From NCBI GenBank assembly GCA_028622995.1, contig JAJQJQ010000002.1:3782001-3846000 (forward strand): DNA of 64,000 nt, in the 5' to 3' direction. The notes under the pieces are model-generated. The model was not told the origin of the DNA, ran no database searches, and saw only the letters and a list, made by a program, of their open reading frames with translations. Position 1 is the first letter of the stretch, and each line of letters opens with the position of its first letter. Made by a program: the position numbers and the translations under genes. This document shows, in pieces, positions 12,206 through 23,306 of this stretch. Source of the stretch: Panagrolaimus kolymaensis (Eukaryota > Nematoda > Chromadorea > Rhabditida > Panagrolaimidae).

Positions 12206-13522
12206 TTTGAAAATGATAACTGAAAGTGGATGATTTTATAGTATGGGCAAAGATGGATTGGATTCACTCAAAAAATCAAGAAATAGAAGGAATAAAAACA
12301 AAGAAAATAATGAAATGGAATAAAAAAAATATAGCAATATTGAAGAAGTGTTTATTCTTTAATTTTCCAAAAATATTTTTGGCGGGAGAGTGGCGTTCAT
12401 AAAGTTAAGAATACGAGGAATTAAATTTTTGTTGGCGTTTCACCAAATATAAAAAGGAAAAAGTCACTTTCAAAAGTGGCTTTTCGATAATGGAAAAAAT
12501 CATATTTATTTGTGGTTAGCAAATGTGAAAACCTCTCATCGTTAAAGGTCAATCTCAATTCATTACGCATACTTTTTTATCCCTATTTTAGCCTGTTTAA
12601 AATATGACTATCAAGTTTTTATAAGAGGTTAAAAAAATTAATACTGTATTCTTTCTTCGTTAAGATCCACTTTTTCTGTTTATATGTAGCTATAATTGAA
12701 CTTTTTTAGCATCATTAAGGAATTAATAATAGAATCAAGAATCTTTGAAGATTATTCAAACATCATATTTACCGTAACAAAAAATTATTCATAACGAAGT
12801 AAAGAAATTTTGACTCATCGTAAAAAAACGTTACTTTAAAATTCACCAATGAGGCATCAAGATATTAAATACATCCAATAAATGCAAATTTATTACTCTT
12901 ACATCAACCACAAAACATAAAACTCTCTTCAATGTTATTTTAATTTTATGAACCATTTTAACTGCTATGTATGTAACATGCAATTTTGATAAATCTTAAT
13001 TCCGAAAAACAGAATCACATCCACTCTAGAATTTAATCTTATCTTTGATTAAAGGATTGTCAAAAAAAATCAGTATATCGGACATTCAGAAAAAAATAAA
13101 TTGTAATGTAAAAGTTTTCATCCACCATATGTGACATTGAATTTGAACCATTTTTCTCGTTTTTTTTTATGTTTTATTAATAAAACCAAAAAATGATTTT
13201 GCTTTAAACAATTTTTAAGAAATATGTATTTATAATTTTTTAAATAAACAAAAAGTTGCTCGACATAAAACTTTGTGTATTTTGCAAAAAAATTTGTGTG
13301 TTATCTTTCTCTCGTCAAGATTCTTGTTTAAAGTGCCTTCTTACGGTAACGGCGTCCATTTGAAGTCGAGTTCTTTTTTTTTTTTTGAAAAAAGAAACAA
13401 ACCATTTTTACAGATTACATTTTCCACTATTGTATCTTCTTTAATTTTTTCGCGATTACGTGTTTTTACTTCATGTTTTTTTCTTCATTATTTATACTTA
13501 GTTTTGCAGGTGAAAATTGAAA
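12206..13522. other. Divergent intergenic region (kinesin-5 / NAP)
   Basis: This 1.3-kb region lies between two divergently transcribed genes and should hold both promoters. A GTTTTGCAG acceptor-like sequence at about 13501-13509 precedes the NAP start by 13 bases, consistent with a trans-splice site. I see no other gene. Confidence 0.5.
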
Positions 13523-14492
13523 ATGGTTAATCTTCCTGATATTCTTGATCCTGCTGCTGGTGATCAGCTTGAAGAAGCTCTTTTTTCTCTCAATCTTACA
13601 ACATTAACAAAGCAAGAATCTGTTTATGTTCGTGCTGCTAAAAAGATTGAAGAACAAATCACTCAAATAGAAATGGAATTTTTCAAAAAGGTCCACGAAC
13701 TTGAAGCTCAACTTCAACCTCATCTCAAAGCTCTCACCGATAAGGTTAGTTTGTTTGTGTTTTCCTGCATTTTCATTCATTCACATTTCAGCGTCTCCAA
13801 ATCATCGAAGGTGCTATTCCTGTTAGTGAAGACGATGTCATGGATGTTCCTCTTGTTTATGAACTTGATGAAAAGGATCGTCAACAATTTCTTGATCGTC
13901 TTAAAGATGATCAATCTTCCAAAGGGGTCCCAAGATTCTGGCTCATGGCTCTTCAAAATTGCTTCTTAACTTCTATGCTTATGGAAGATGTTGATCTTCC
14001 AATTTTGGAACATTTGAAGAACATTGATACCGAAATCACTGTTGAACCTTATGGATTTATTCTTCGCTTCTACTTTGGGCCTAATGAATACTTCACCAAT
14101 AGCATCATCCAAAAATTCTACAAATACAAAATTGAAGTCAACAAAGATGGTCCACGTATTTTTGACGCTCCTACCATTGAAGGTATTGAATCAACTCCCA
14201 TCCAATGGAAAGAAGGCAAGAATCCTGTCGTTGGTAAAGATGTAAGTCAGTAACTCATGTTTCTCTAATTGAATGTTGATTTTAGAGTCTTTCCTTTTTC
14301 CAGTTCTTCCTTACCGAAGCAATGAATGAAGATGAAATGGATAATGACCATGAAATTGCCTCCACCATCCGTGAACGCATTATTCCTCATGCATCTCTTT
14401 ACTATACTGGTGAAATTCAAGATGATGATTTTGATAGCTCTTATGGTTCTGGTGAAGATTCTGATGAAGAAAATGAAATGATGGAAGATTAA
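13523..14492 (+). CDS. nap-1: Nucleosome assembly protein (NAP/SET family)
   Basis: Three exons (13523-13744, 13792-14241, 14286-14492) encode 292 residues. The start is the ATG at 13523, just after an acceptor-like AG. An N-terminal dimerisation helix (about 30-75) leads into the NAP fold. The core shows the motifs GVPRFWLMALQNC, PYGFILRFYFGPNEYFTN, KYKIEVNKDGP and TPIQWKEGKNPVVGKD. The third exon starts SLSFFQFF, matching the SFFNFF-type motif, and the protein ends in a very acidic D/E tail (about 265-292). NAP proteins carry H2A-H2B and H3-H4 to DNA and act in nucleosome assembly. The acidic tail binds histones. At 292 residues it is shorter than NAP1L1 (about 390), lying between NAP1 and SET sizes. 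A polyadenylation-like AATAAA follows near 14566. Confidence 0.92.
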
Positions 14493-14700
14493 TTATATTG
14501 AATTTTCCTTTGTTAATTTTTTTTATTTTTGTCACTTGTTGAAATTTATTATCTGTTTTTTGATTAATAAATTATTTTGTTCCAAATCTATCGGATGCTA
14601 GCGTCATTTGCTTGAATTCTAGACCTAGATTAATGCAATTTACTGATATACTTCCTAATGTGTTTCAAATAGTTAGGAATTATTGAAGCAACAGCTGCTT

Positions 14701-15128
14701 ACAAGGGAACGGATTAGCATGTCAAATCGCTGGGGAGATTTGGCCTATACCAATCGATAGAGCTCTAAAAGTTAGGCTATAGGCCAAAATCCTAGCTGCC
14801 CACCAATTCAAAAAAAAAAAGTTTCATCAGGTCAAAGTTTAAAATTCCTGGACTTAGAAACTTTTTTCACTTTTTTCTTCCTTTTTCAGTCATTTTTTGA
14901 ATCGCTTTTCTTTTTTTTGGCGTTGTGCTGAACCTTGAAAATTTTTCTAAGTATCAAAAAAATGACGGTTTTTTTCATTGTTTTTGTTCAACTTTGACCT
15001 GATGAAACTTTTTTTTTTTGAATTGGTGGGCAGCTAGGATTTTGGCCTATAGCCTAACTTTTAGAGCTCTATCGATTGGTATAGGCCAAATCTCCCCAGC
15101 GATTTGACATGCTAATCCGTTCCCTTGT
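14701..15128. mobile_element. Inverted-repeat MITE, 428 bp
   Basis: The arms at 14701-14839 and 14990-15128 (139 bp each) are perfect or near-perfect reverse complements and begin ACAAGGGAACGGATTAGC. The interior of about 150 bp (14840-14989) is A/T-rich, with no coding capacity. No clear target duplication can be read at the ends, so the superfamily is not assigned. It sits in the gap after the NAP gene and ends 109 bp before a second element. Confidence 0.85.
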
Positions 15129-15228
15129 TAGATTTTTTGAAGGTTGTTTTTTAATAACATCGTATTAGAGGTGTAATTAGAGATTTTATACCTAAGTAAA
15201 AAATATATCAAGCAATTATTAAAACTCA

Positions 15229-15716
15229 TGTATGGCCAGCGCTGGCGGTTTACCGAAATCCTTCGGTTTTCGGTTTCGGTGAACCGAACCGAAACCGAAT
15301 TTATCGGTTTTCGGTTTTTCGGTTTTAAAATCGAACCGAAGCTTCTCGGTTTTCGGTTTTTCAGTCAAAATTTTCGGTTATCGGTTCGGTTTAAAAATAT
15401 TTTTTTTGAATTTTTTACGTTAATTTTTGAATAAAAGTTAAAAATAAGGCATATTTTTGTCTTTTTTATGTATTTTTACTTGTTTCTAAGCCTTTTTAAC
15501 TAAATTTATGTTTTTTTAATAAAAAAACTTAGATTCTTAACCACCTATTTTTCATCAAACCGAACCGAAAAATCGATTTTTTCGGTTAAAAACCGAATTT
15601 CTTCGGTTTTCGGTTTTCAATTCGAACCGAAGCTTCACGGTTTTCGGTTTTTCGGTTCGGTTCGGTTCACCGAAAACCGAACCGAAAAACCGAAAACCGC
15701 CAGCGCTGTGTATGGC
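15229..15716. mobile_element. hAT-type MITE with 8-bp target duplication
   Basis: The element spans 15237-15708 (472 bp) and is bordered by identical 8-bp repeats TGTATGGC at 15229-15236 and 15709-15716. The termini are inverted: CAGCGCTGGCGGTTT at the right end and its near match at the left, extended inward by imperfect arms made of CGGTTTTCGGTT-like units. An 8-bp duplication plus termini starting CAG is the hallmark of the hAT superfamily. It has no transposase, so it is non-autonomous. Confidence 0.87.
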
Positions 15717-15939
15717 CAAACGTGTTTAACACATCAACTGAAGCGAAGAATTTTTTTTTGTCAAAAATAAATTCAACCACTTTTTTTTCGCCACATACGA
15801 ACCTTCAATAAAATTACGTTTGTTAACATTTAAGTTTACATTATTTTTTCGATGTTTTTTTTATACTTTTTATTGAATATTTCCACGTGCTCAATGTACA
15901 TTATTTACGGTTATTAAACTAAAAAGTTTTAGATTCAAA

Positions 15940-16352
15940 ATGGTTGAAAAACGATCGACAACAACTTCTGCAACTGAAAAGGATAAAACAAATCAACCAA
16001 TTTACAGCGAACTCGCAGTTCGTAATAACTTTTCGGTTCTTGAATATTCACGAACATGTCAAGCTGCTGCTAGTGGAATTGCAAGTGGAGCTCTTGGTCT
16101 TACTGGAACATTGGGTTTTGTATTTTATTTCATTTTTGTTTTAGCTCAGGTTGGTTTTATTTTTTTCTAATTTATTGTAGATTTTGTTAATCGTTGATTT
16201 TGTAGGCAATTTTCTGGGAATACAAAGCTGGATTTCAATGGAACACTTATTTTGGTAATCGATGGCTCTCAATAACTCATTCCGTCATTGGTGGACTTTT
16301 TACATATGTTCTTTTCTGGGTTTTTATTTATGGAATAGTTTATGTTTATTGA
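15940..16352 (+). CDS. emc-6: ER membrane protein complex subunit 6
   Basis: Two exons (15940-16149 and 16206-16352) encode 118 residues, the usual EMC6 size (about 110). A TTTTAG acceptor-like site 8 bases before the ATG suggests trans-splicing. The N-terminus is hydrophilic, then [20 protein letters not shown] matches the conserved cytosolic helix of EMC6. After it come a glycine-rich first membrane segment ([20 protein letters not shown]), a short loop with WNTYF, and a last segment [18 protein letters not shown] ending VYVY. The EMC inserts tail-anchored and multipass proteins into the ER membrane, and EMC6 is part of its membrane core. The gene is followed after 139 bp by a golgin gene on the same strand, so the two may form an operon. 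Confidence 0.93.
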
Positions 16353-16491
16353 TATCTGTCATTGTTTTGTTTGTAATTTAATTAACAAAATTATTTATCG
16401 CACATTTTTATATGCTATCGTTTAACGGCCTTTTACCGTTTTTTATTTTTATGAGTCTAATTCATAATCCTATTTTATTAATCATTTATAG

Positions 16492-18673
16492 ATGAGTAAA
16501 GACCTTACAATACTATGCGATGAGCAGCAAAAGCAAATCCTTAATTATGAGAGGAAATTAAAGGACGTTGTTAGAGCATATAAAAATTTGGAAACCGAAA
16601 AGAAAGCTCTTGAAGTTGCATTGGAAGCGATTAGTGGCAATGAAGATGAAACAAAAAAGAAAAGAGTATCCGATCCTAATAGCTCTGAAACAGAAGAAAA
16701 CAAGATTGAAGCTTTAAAGCAAGCTATTACAACTTTAACAGTTGAAAATAAAAAGAAGGAAATGGCATTTCAATCCGATAGGAAAGCTTTACTAGTATGT
16801 TTCTCAGCCCCCTTTTTGATATCACTTAATAGGGTTGTGATTTAGGCAAAAAATGAACAATTACAAGAAACTCTTGATAAGCTCAAAAATGTTACAGATT
16901 CTGTATCAACAGTAAAAAAGTTAAAAGAATGTTTAAAGCAATCAGAAATGGAGCGAGAAAAAATGTTAGCTGATCATGGAGCAGTATTAGCTGAAATGCA
17001 ATCAAGATATGCTAAAGAACGAACTCACGGTGAACAAATGGAAAAGCAAATAGCTGAATTATATAAAAAAATTCAAGTTTCGGAGGAGCAAAATAAAAAG
17101 GTAAAGCAATTTGAAAAAGATATAGCTGATTGGAAACAAAAAGCTGAAGGAACTCCATCCGTTCGAGTACTTCGCGAAGAACTTGAAAATATTAAAAAAG
17201 CTCATAAACAAGAAATTGAAACAATTCAACAAAGATACAATCGAAATGAAAAAATGGAAAAGGATAAAGATGCTCGAGTTGCAGCATTAGAACAAAGAGT
17301 TCAAGAATTAACAGAAGAAAGTGCCACAACCATGCAGGAAAAATCTGAATTGATGAATGCCATAGATAGTTTAGAAAAAAAATTGCAATTTTTATTAAGA
17401 GAAAGTGATAGTTTAAAAACGGCTCAAAGAAGATTATCCATGGAAGTAGATGATAGTATGCCGTTAGACGAAAAATTGCTTGAGTGTTATCGTGAAATTT
17501 TAAAAACTTATCCATCTTTTGATGTTTATGGTAAGTTTATGAGGGGTGAATCCTTCAAATTACAATTTTATTTTTAGAATGTCTTCATCTTCCAAAATTA
17601 ACAACATCAGTCACTTTTTCTGAATCAACTCTTCAAACGGTTGATTCTCAACCCGTCCTTTCTGATTCAGAAACTTTTAATTCTAATTGCAATGGTTGTG
17701 AATCCGCCCAGAAAGATTTATCATATTTCAAATCCCTTATAGGTCATCTTCAAAAGAAATTGAGAACACTTGAAGGTAGTCATGAATCGATGAAAAAAGA
17801 TCATGAAAAGGTTCGATGACTTTCTTTTATGATAATATTTCAAATGACTTGCTTTGAATTTTAGACCACCTCAAGCCTTCGTATTCGAATAACCGATCTT
17901 GAAACAGCCCAAGAAAAAACATATGCTCAATTAACAGCAGAAACTAAAAGAAAAGTGGCTGAACTTGAAGAAGAAATGCAAAAGCAACGTGCAAGGCTTT
18001 TAGAAATTATTTCTGAAAAGGATCGTGAAATAGAAATAACTAAAAATAGTCTTGCTGCATTATATTCCCAACATTATGCTGACCCAGTTGACCCACCTCA
18101 ATCGAAATCACCCGTATCACGAAAAAGTTCTCGTAAACTTCGTCAATCAACTGAAAGCATTCGAAGTGCTTTGACTTATCGATCTGAATTACAAGATGAT
18201 GATGATGGATCTCCACCACGTCCTGCTCCCGTTCAGCGTTCTTTCAGTACACAAATGAGTGATTCAAAAAATATTTTTTATGAGCAAGAAATTTCAAGAA
18301 AGGAACAAGAAATTAGTGAACTTAGGTATATTTTTCTTTTTTTGAATTTGAATGTGGCACACTTACATCAACCAATTTTAGACACATTATTCGATTATCA
18401 GAAACTAAAATTCGTGAAATTGAGCAGGCTTCCCTCATGAAAGATATACAATATCTTCAAATCGTTGAAACATTAAAGGAAGAAATTCGAGTGCTTGAAA
18501 GTCGAATGACCCTTCACAAATCTGAAGTCAATTTGGAATATCTAAGAAATGTATTTGTTCAATTTTTGAATTCCTACAGTGTTACAAGTAGAAAACATAT
18601 CCTTAAGGCTATTGGAGCCGTTCTTAAGCTAACACAAACTGAAATGCGACGAATTGATGCCTGGAATATCTAA
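16492..18673 (+). CDS. GRIP-domain golgin (GCC1/GCC88-like)
   Basis: Five exons (16492-16794, 16846-17530, 17578-17810, 17865-18325, 18382-18673) encode 657 residues. The ATG directly follows TTTATAG, a trans-splice acceptor. Most of residues 1-560 is heptad-repeat coiled coil with heavy K/E/Q content, broken by a CxxC-containing segment (NCNGCESAQK) and a serine/proline-rich linker (about 430-520). The C-terminal 45 residues read EYLRNVFVQFLNS, then HILKAIGAVLKLTQTEMRRI, matching the GRIP domain that binds GTP-loaded Arl1 at the trans-Golgi. It should be a tethering golgin for endosome-to-TGN traffic. The assignment to GCC1 rather than another GRIP golgin rests only on size and layout. Confidence 0.88.
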
Positions 18674-19488
18674 AAAAAATTTTTTTGTCGTGGTGCAATG
18701 ATTTTATCATAATTTTTTTAATGATGTAAAAATACTTTATTCAACTGGTGCTTGTTTTTTTTATTTGGGAATATCATATGATTTAAAAGATATGTATAAA
18801 AAGTGTGTATTTGTAAAAATGAAATAAATTATTTATTATCCAACTATGTAACTTTTTGTCTAATTTTTCATCGAGGCAATATACCATAATTAAATGCCAT
18901 TTTTAAATCAAAGAATGCTAAATATTTCCACAAACTAAAGCTAAATATGAAAACAACAAATTTAATGGTAATAGACCTGAAGGAATAAAAAAGAAATGAA
19001 CGGGATATATTTTTATGCAAAGCTCAAGTGTTTGTTTATAGGTGGTCATCCCATTCATAGGGTTATCCATCGTAAATAATATTATTGATAAATCTGGTGA
19101 AAGTAAGCTTTTGTTAGCTAAAATTGAAACGAAATACAGTTGGGATAGACTCCGTGATAAGCTTTGGAAAGAATTTTTTTAGCATTAAGTATCCCATTTT
19201 TAGTTAATTCAGAATTCTCTATCGTCTTGCATTTAAAATTTTTTTCTGGAAAGGTTTGCATCTTTTTTTTTATTGTATTCATTTTTTTTTTCTTCATAAA
19301 TGTGCGCATATTTGGCAAAATATTCGAAGGCTTTCAGTTATTTCAAAACTTAAATAAATTCGAGTTGAAAAAACTTTTCTTTTAAGATGTCTATCAATCT
19401 TCTTTGATTTCTTTAATTACATAATGTTTATAAAGAGGAGCTTTATTTAATTTATTCAAATGAATCCTTTTCAGTGCCTTCCATAGTT
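18674..19488. other. Intergenic, no gene seen
   Basis: About 0.8 kb between the golgin stop and the pICln start. It ends in a CCTTTTCAG acceptor-like site (about 19466-19474) 15 bases upstream of the pICln ATG. I see nothing else. Confidence 0.5.
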
Positions 19489-20299
19489 ATGATTGACCTC
19501 AAACATTTATCAATTCCATCAGATCAGGTTTTTGCAACTCAAGATAATGTCATTGCCTTTTGGGAAGCACATAATTTCGGTATTGGAAAATTATATTTAA
19601 CTGCGCAGTAATAACTTTAATTTTTAATTTGCATCTAAATCAACTTAATTTTGTTAATTTTTAGTACAGTCACATGGATGAATCCTCAAAATATGGGTTT
19701 CATTTTAACTTATCCAGCTATTGCAGTTCATGCTGCTTCAGGAGCAACTGAACAATATCCAGATCCATCATTATTTTTACTCGTAGATGTTGCTAAAACT
19801 GGTAACATATTTCCGCCAACCAAGCCCATAATTTTTACTTTTTATTGTTTTTACAGATATCTTAATTCTTCCTGGTCCAAATACAGATGATGATGATTCA
19901 GAAGATGAAGAAGTTAAAACAGTTTCAATTCGATTTGTTCCACAAGAAGCAGGTGCGATTAGTCATTTATATCAAACCATGAACACTTGTCAAGAACTTA
20001 ATCCTGATCCTAAAGATGAATTAGATTCAACCACCGATGAAGAGGATAATGAGGAAGATGATAATGAAATTGCTGAATCACATGATTCCCCTTTTATTCC
20101 TATGAATGGCGCGGGTGGTGGTGATGCAGGGTTTGGTAATCAATGGTATACTGCCGAAAATATTCATGAAGGTGTACAATTAAATGAAGAAGGTATCGCA
20201 AATCTTGCAAGAATGTTACGAGGAAATCAAACTGATGACAATAATGATGGAGGAGATCATCAACATCATAATGCGGATGAACGCATGGAAGATGATTAA
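19489..20299 (+). CDS. icln-1: pICln, methylosome subunit
   Basis: Three exons (19489-19607, 19665-19801, 19857-20299) encode 232 residues. The PH-like fold is visible as LYLTAHTVTWMNPQNMGFI, then LTYPAIAVHAASG, then LFLLVDVAK and SIRFVPQEAGAISHLYQTMN. Acidic runs follow (DDDDSEDEE, then about residues 165-190 and the C-terminus ERMEDD), as in animal pICln (237 residues in human). pICln recruits Sm proteins to PRMT5 for arginine methylation and chaperones their loading onto SMN during snRNP assembly. It was first described as a swelling-activated chloride current regulator. The start follows a TTTTCAG acceptor-like sequence. The N-terminal 20 residues are less conserved. Confidence 0.88.
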
Positions 20300-20831
20300 A
20301 TTCATTTATCATAATTTTATTCTTTTTTATAAAATGGTCTCAACTTTATGTTTCATGTTGTTATTACTTTGTTTTTTATTTTATTTATTTTTTGTATTAA
20401 ATAAAACAAACTTTTTGTAATTGCTTTTGATTAATTTGATTGCCTGCTTGCTTGCTTGCTTGCTTCACGGTTATAGCTTGAGGGTGTTTTTCGAATTAGT
20501 CATTGTATCATGCTTTTTTTTGCCCTAAATTGGATTGATAAAAAATACGTTTAATGGGTTTAATTTTTGCATGGTTTTTTACTTTTGGCCCCAATTGCAA
20601 TTTATTTGTTGTGTAATGTTTCGTTCCCCAAATCAACTATGAAAATGTTTCTGCCACAAAACCGGCTTTCTTCATTTTTTTTACAAAGGCGTGAAAAAGG
20701 GCGTTAGAAAAAACAATAAAGTATGAAAATAGAAACGAAGACAACATGGGATTCCTTCGCCGTCTTTTTTCCACCACACATCTTTTCTTTTCTCAAGTAG
20801 CTCTATTAATAATTTTTTCATCTAAATAACT
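20300..20831. other. Intergenic with a short CTTG tandem repeat
   Basis: The 532-bp gap between pICln and the IL-17-like precursor. A GCTT/CTTG microsatellite of about five units lies at about 20444-20466. A polyadenylation-like AATAAA lies near 20399. No other feature was seen. Confidence 0.5.
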
Positions 20832-23169
20832 ATGAGAATATTGTTTCTCATTGTTATTATTATTAATGTCATTGAAACCGATGGTCAAATCATTTCACAA
20901 AGTGTGACAACTGTTAATGATTATGTTTCTTCACCTCGATCAAAAACAACTGGTGGATCATTTTTAACATTTTCAGAAATAATTCGTCAAAAAGCTGAAG
21001 GAAATCAAGTTCAACAAGTTTGTTTTTGACTTGTATGAACATATTTTTAAAGCAAAAGTTTTTATTGATTCTAGTGTCCTTGTGTGCGACCTCCTGGAGT
21101 CAATAAATGCATAACATATGATTCAAGGTTTCAAGGTGCATCCATTGAAGAGGCTATTCTTACATTTGTTGACACTTCCATGGATCCTAGAATATTTGAT
21201 GATAGATTAGGAGCTCCTATTGTAAGTTTTTATTGGTACGTTATTATCATCAATAATTATAAAGCCTGATTACTGTCATTTTGTTTTTTAATATTATTGT
21301 TTAAAATGGTATCCTTTTTTTTAAACAAAACTTTAAAAAAACATCATAAAAAGTTTTAAAAGATTTCAGCGGTTTGTGTAAAAATAAGACTAGATGAGCA
21401 AAGACGATAATTACTTTTTTGTTTCATTCATTTTTTAACTTTGACAAAAAATGCTTAACTGTTTTGAAAAAATTATTTCGTACAACTAAAAAATATATCG
21501 TAAACTCGTATCTTCAATAACAATTAATTTTTATTGTCAAAATTTAAATATTTTTCAGAGTGCCACGAGTTTATCCTGCTCTTCAGAGGAATGTCGTCAG
21601 TGTGCTGTTATTCTTGCAATTCGTTTACGTCAACTCGGGTTGCTTCAACAGTCACCCACCTTTAGTTTTCCTCTTCCAGCGTTTAATCAAATTCAACCTC
21701 AACTTTGTCGACGTTTGAGACTATCTCGCGCAGTCCCAAATTTGCAACCACCTACAACTGCTCCAAGTTTTGTGGCTGAAATGGTTGCGGCTGGACTTGC
21801 CCGTCTTCCACAAAGGGATACATCACCGAGAACCGCTTTTGGTGCAGCCGTTGCTGCTGCCATTCGACAAGCTCGAAGTTTAAGAGGTCGTCCATTTTTT
21901 GATGTCATAGCTCGAATTCGCAATCTACGGATTCAAAATGTAAACGCAAATGGTAATGGAAGAAATCAGCAAAACCAAGGCAATAATAATGGTAATGGCA
22001 ACGGAGGAGGATCCACTCGAGGCATATCAAGGCAACAACCACCAGATCAAAACCAAAATTTTCAGCCAAGACCAGGAGCACAAAACCCTTTACCATTTCC
22101 GCCACCACCGAATGGCTTTAATCAAGGAGGGCAGCAGCCACGTCCGCAACCAACCACTCCTAATAATTTTCCAAGTTAAATTTTTATTTAAAATAAAAAT
22201 GAATAAAAGTTTTTTAGACAGAGAGTTTCCTCAACCGCAGCCACAAACAAGACCTCAACAACCACCATCACAGCAATTTCCTCAACAGCCAAATTTTCCA
22301 TCAAATGTACCAGTTGTATCAGCTCCACCATCACAACAACCAATCTTTCAACAACCACAGCAGCCCATTTTCCAACAACCACAACAACCAATTTTTCAAC
22401 AGCCTGGTTTTCAACAGCCCAATTTTCCACAATTTCCTAACGGATTTCAACAGCCATCTCAAGGAATGTTTCCATCACAAGGTCCTTTTGGAAGCAGCAT
22501 TCAACAACCCATTGGAAGTGCTCTTTCAGGGTTGGCTCAACAAGGTTTTCAACATATTGGTACTTCGATTCCTGGATTTGGCACTGGTGAAAGCCCGGTG
22601 AGTGGCGGTGGTGGAAATGTTGGAGGTGGTAGCGGTGGCATTGGTGGTGGTGGACATAATGGAATTGGTATCGGTGTTGGTGGAGGAGCAGGAGGTGGAG
22701 GTAACCCTGGAAATGGAAATCCATCTGGACCAGGAGGCGGTTTTGGTTTCGGAGGATTTGGAAGAAAGAAAAGAGCAGCAGATGATGGAATTTTAGGTAA
22801 TAATTAATACAATTTTATAATAACAATTTTATGGTTTTAGGAGATCGATTTGTAATAAGTTGTGTTGAAAGAGGTGACACCGAAAACGAAGCTTCAGATT
22901 ACTTAAACCTATGTACCGCATGTTGGACATGGCGTCAATTGCCACCTGATTATTTTCCACGTCTCATCAATGAGCTTGTGTGTAATGAAAATGATTATTG
23001 TCTTTCTGGATGGGGTTCTTGTCATCAAAGATATCGTAATGTCGATGTTCTAAGACGTGGTCCAAATGGTTGGCAACCTACTTCCATTTCGGTTGCAACT
23101 TGTTGTGATTGCAAAGTTAAAGCTGGTACAGAAGTCCATGCTTTAGTGATTGGTAAAAATAAAAGCTAA
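20832..23169 (+). CDS. Secreted precursor with C-terminal IL-17-like cystine-knot domain
   Basis: Five exons (20832-21017, 21075-21221, 21559-22174, 22218-22796, 22841-23169) encode 618 residues in phase. Residues 1-18 form a signal peptide. Residues 60-210 contain a Cys-containing region (QCPCVRPPGVNKC, then SCSSEECRQC) and an Ala/Arg-rich helical part. Residues 225-500 are low complexity: N/G-rich, then P/Q with QQPIFQQP repeats, then almost pure glycine. A dibasic RKKR at about 499-502 fits furin cleavage and would release 116 residues. That C-terminal part reads PPDYFPRLINELVC, then a C-rich turn, then VDVLRRGPNGWQP, then SISVATCCDC. This follows the IL-17 pattern of P-x-Y-P..E..C, VLRR and SVGCTC. 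Nematodes have IL-17-like neuromodulators (ilc-17.1 in C. elegans). A trunk/spaetzle-type knot is the main alternative. Confidence is high for the gene and moderate for the family. Confidence 0.72.
22333..22405 (+). repeat. 24-bp coding tandem repeat (QPIFQQPQ)
   Basis: Three successive copies of an eight-residue unit lie in the pro-region of the IL-17-like precursor. They are separated from each other by synonymous third-base changes only, which suggests either recent duplication with drift or selection at the protein level. A degenerate fourth unit (QPGFQQPN) follows. Confidence 0.7.
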
Positions 23170-23306
23170 CACTTTTATTTTTTTATTGGTTTTAAAATTT
23201 TATACGGGTTTTTACTTTTATATATGCTTTCATTCTTGTTTACACAAATATTGCCAATGTTTATTTAATTAAATAAAATTCAATTTAACCATCAAAAAAT
23301 ATTGGT

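Larger units (their letters stand above)
15940..18673 (+). other. Putative two-gene operon (EMC6 then golgin)
   Basis: The two coding regions are on the same strand with 139 bp between stop and start. The downstream ATG abuts an AG acceptor with a T-rich stretch in the gap. This spacing is typical of nematode operons resolved by SL2-type trans-splicing. No independent promoter-sized gap exists. The inference rests on spacing and the acceptor alone. Confidence 0.5.

Noticed and set aside
22188..22430. Minus-strand open frame within the pro-region of the IL-17-like gene
   Set aside because: It is a shadow of P/Q-repeat codons on the coding strand.
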